A DNA stretch of 64,000 nucleotides. Origin: Methylobacterium haplocladii. Lineage in GTDB: Bacteria > Pseudomonadota > Alphaproteobacteria > Rhizobiales > Beijerinckiaceae. The DNA lies in NCBI RefSeq assembly GCF_007992175.1, contig NZ_BJZT01000032.1:1-64000 (forward strand). The letters run 5' to 3'. Positions 62,564-64,000 of the stretch are shown here, one piece after another. Positions within the stretch are counted from its first letter, which is position 1. Every line of letters starts with the position of its first letter. Both the position numbers and the translations under genes were made by a program. The notes below the pieces were generated by a model. That model saw nothing but the letters and a program-made list of their open reading frames with translations, was not told the origin of the DNA and ran no database searches.

Positions 62564-63073
62564 TCAGCGCCTCCCCCGGACAAGCGGCCTGTGCAGCCGT
62601 AGCGACGTAGTGACGACGCCCCAGATTTCGGCTTCGGCGATGTCCTCGATCGGTGTCGCCGGCAGATCTGGGCTGTCGAAGGACAGAAGCGCCCGGTTGC
62701 CTTTCAGGCGATAGCGTTTCAGCGAAGCGGTCCCGTCTATGATCGCGAGCACGATGTCGTCGTGCGCCGGGGTGACGCTGCGATCGACCACGACGATGTC
62801 TCCATCGTGGATGCCGGCGCGGATGACCGACGAGCCCGATACGCGCCATAGGAAGGTCGCCGGCGGATTCGGCACCAGCCAGCGCGGCAACCCAAGCGCC
62901 TCCTCCATGAAGTCGTCGGCCGGGGACGGAAACCCGGCGCACACGGCCGGCCCCATGAGGGGCACCTCGATCGTTCCGAGGCTGTCCACGGGTAGTTCGT
63001 CGTACGTGACGAGATGCACCTTGTTCTCCCTCGCAGACAGGAACACAACGGGAACAAGCAGCCGGCGGTTCAA
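62564..63073 (-). CDS. umuD: UmuD-like S24 protein without UmuC
   Basis: The 169-residue product has the UmuD order: cleavage region VCAGFPSPADDFME, then LWRVSGSSVIRAGIHDGDIV with the catalytic Ser (usual G-D-S-M is G-S-S-V here), and TASLKRYRLKG with the Lys. UmuD is self-cleaved upon RecA activation and forms polymerase V with UmuC. No umuC follows; the gene ends near 62564 and plus-strand genes lie beyond. It may join host UmuC or work as an SOS-sensing regulator. Confidence 0.85.
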   Translation of the reverse strand: MNRRLLVPVVFLSARENKVHLVTYDELPVDSLGTIEVPLMGPAVCAGFPSPADDFMEEALGLPRWLVPNPPATFLWRVSGSSVIRAGIHDGDIVVVDRSVTPAHDDIVLAIIDGTASLKRYRLKGNRALLSFDSPDLPATPIEDIAEAEIWGVVTTSLRLHRPLVRGRR

Positions 63074-63118
63074 TGGTCAAGGCGGCCTTTGGGCAGCCTG
63101 TGGAAAGCGGGGACGACG

Positions 63119-63373
63119 ATGGCGATCAAGACCACCCACCTCGTGCAGAGCTTCGTGATCAAGCGGAAGCGACTGGTGCCCGGCGACCAGCAGCTGGCGC
63201 CGACCGAAAGCGGGGCGCTGAAACGCGCCGAGGCCATGGCCGGGCGGATACCGGGAACGGCCGCGATCCGGATCATGGCCGACGATGAAACCGGCGAGTT
63301 GGAGAGCGCGACGATCCTCGGTCAGTTCGGCCAGGTGCCGGACGACTTCGCCGAGCAGCTTCAAGGCGGCTGA
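63119..63373 (+). CDS. Small unknown protein, paralogue of 40078-40326
   Basis: Start at ATG 63119; 84 residues: LVQSFVIKRKRLVPGDQQLA, RAEAMAGRIPGTAAIRIMAD, and ESATILGQFGQVPDDFAEQL. This is a common alphaproteobacterial phage/plasmid family of unknown role (VP-D-D-F end). It is divergent from the UmuD-like gene across about 45 bases. It resembles the repressor-flanking gene at 40078. Confidence 0.6.
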   Translation: MAIKTTHLVQSFVIKRKRLVPGDQQLAPTESGALKRAEAMAGRIPGTAAIRIMADDETGELESATILGQFGQVPDDFAEQLQGG

Positions 63374-63662
63374 GATAGCTCGGCCCCGCCGCCCGATCTG
63401 ATCACGGGCTGGCGGGGGAGCGCTTGAATCTCACCAGCGGGTTGGGCCGATACGCAACATGGCCCGGAGAGCATAAGGCCGGCGGCCGGTTAGCCCGGGA
63501 TCAACGGTGCCGCCTCAAGCATGTGTCGGTCTGAGACGACCCGAGGCGTCGGCTGCTTGAGGCCGGCGTGTGGATAGCGGGGATTGCGGGCAAACCTCTG
63601 CGTGCCGTGAACCCAACTTCATCCATCCAACGTTGAGCACCCTGATCGTTCGAGGCCCACCG

Positions 63663-63836
63663 ATGTTCGAGTTCTGGGAAAACGCGCCGGGCTGCTGGCG
63701 CTGGGCCTTCGTCTTCCGGGGCGAACAATTGGCGCGCGCCGAGGAAGACTACACGAGCCGGGGCAAGGCCGCGGCTGCTGCGGAGGTCTTCGCACGAGAC
63801 GTCGATCGTGCTCGGAAGCGAATGGACGTTCGCTAG
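63663..63836 (+). CDS. Small unknown protein, 57 aa
   Basis: ATG 63663 opens a short frame starting FEFWENAPGCWRWAFVFRGE and continuing with a helical RAEEDYTSRGKAAAAAEVFA. The pattern recalls short DUF1508-like strand-helix repeats. It is followed by a strong hairpin at 63853. The 289 bases before it hold nothing convincing. Confidence 0.5.
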   Translation: MFEFWENAPGCWRWAFVFRGEQLARAEEDYTSRGKAAAAAEVFARDVDRARKRMDVR

Positions 63837-63852
63837 GTCCAGGAACGCCAAA

Positions 63853-63884
63853 AGCGCCCGCCACCTCGAAAGGCAGCGGGCGCT
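63853..63884. terminator. Hairpin terminator
   Basis: A perfect 9-bp stem AGCGCCCGC/GCGGGCGCT with a 14-base loop. TTT follows on the minus strand and no T-run on the plus strand, so it mainly suits leftward transcripts; it may be bidirectional. The remainder to 64000 shows no convincing gene. Confidence 0.6.
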
Positions 63885-64000
63885 ATCGCATCGTGACGGC
63901 GGAGATCGGACTTACGGCGGCGGCCGGCTCCCAGCCTCGACGCGAGGGCATTGCGAAATCAGCCCGGAGGCTGGCCGCGTCCTGTGTCGAGAGCGTCGAT

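Noticed and set aside
1-64000. tRNA, rRNA or CRISPR array
   Set aside because: No cloverleaf, rRNA or regularly spaced repeat was found by eye. A tRNA scan was not possible, so a divergent one could be missed.

Overview
This window is about half of a temperate phage that appears to replicate as a plasmid (a phage-plasmid) in a high-GC alphaproteobacterium. A phage packaging module (portal, large and small terminase, left edge) and a CI/Cro-type immunity region at 39.4-40.5 kb share one continuous gene layout with a complete repABC plasmid replication and partition cassette at 56.6-60.3 kb. RepABC, GapR (DUF2312) and a Ros/MucR regulator are alphaproteobacterial families. GC-rich codon use and overall style suggest Methylobacterium/Methylorubrum or a related Hyphomicrobiales host, but the genus is inference.

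Layout. 1-2.4 kb (minus): portal, terL, terS, a small gene, and a terminator-containing leader. 2.5-8.0 kb (plus): a membrane-anchored GIY-YIG-like protein followed by unknown accessory proteins. 8.0-11.9 kb: a formyltransferase-like enzyme, an ASCH protein, and a ParB-like / ABC-ATPase-GNAT / HNH block. 11.9-15.9 kb (minus): an Acb2/Tad1-like counter-defence protein and many small, tightly overlapping genes, several secreted or membrane. 15.9-18.4 kb: tyrosine recombinase, divergent serine-recombinase-like protein, and a second terminator-containing leader. 18.4-24.3 kb: a PadR regulator and a 1669-residue methylase-helicase resembling the P1 DarB antirestriction type. 24.6-39.4 kb (minus): the leftward early operon, running from Cro through GapR, a DUF1064 nuclease, an HNH-lipoprotein fusion, a DndC-like PAPS reductase, an adenine methylase, a replication-type HTH protein, MucR and a PPP phosphatase.

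39.4-40.5 kb is the immunity region: an S24-type repressor gene flanked on both sides by pairs of TTACGC-N5-GCGTAA operators. 40.5-56.5 kb (plus) is the rightward early operon: small HTH and membrane peptides, an SMC-like ATPase, a YqaJ-type exonuclease, RecT, a DnaA domain-IV-only protein, a repeat-bearing C5-cytosine methylase, a radical-SAM protein, ASCH, DUF1643, and DUF5131. 56.6-60.3 kb: repABC with a predicted antisense ctRNA between repB and repC, twin palindromes in repB, and an AT-rich island in repC. 60.4-64 kb: accessory genes including a low-GC membrane protein and a UmuD-like protein without UmuC.

Likely working: one repressor holds both early operons off through matching operator pairs while repABC maintains the episome. 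On induction the early operons supply recombination, replication, DNA modification and counter-defence functions, and packaging genes are expressed from behind a leader terminator. Structural genes beyond the portal lie left of position 1. Functions given as 'like' rest on motifs read by eye, not on searches.
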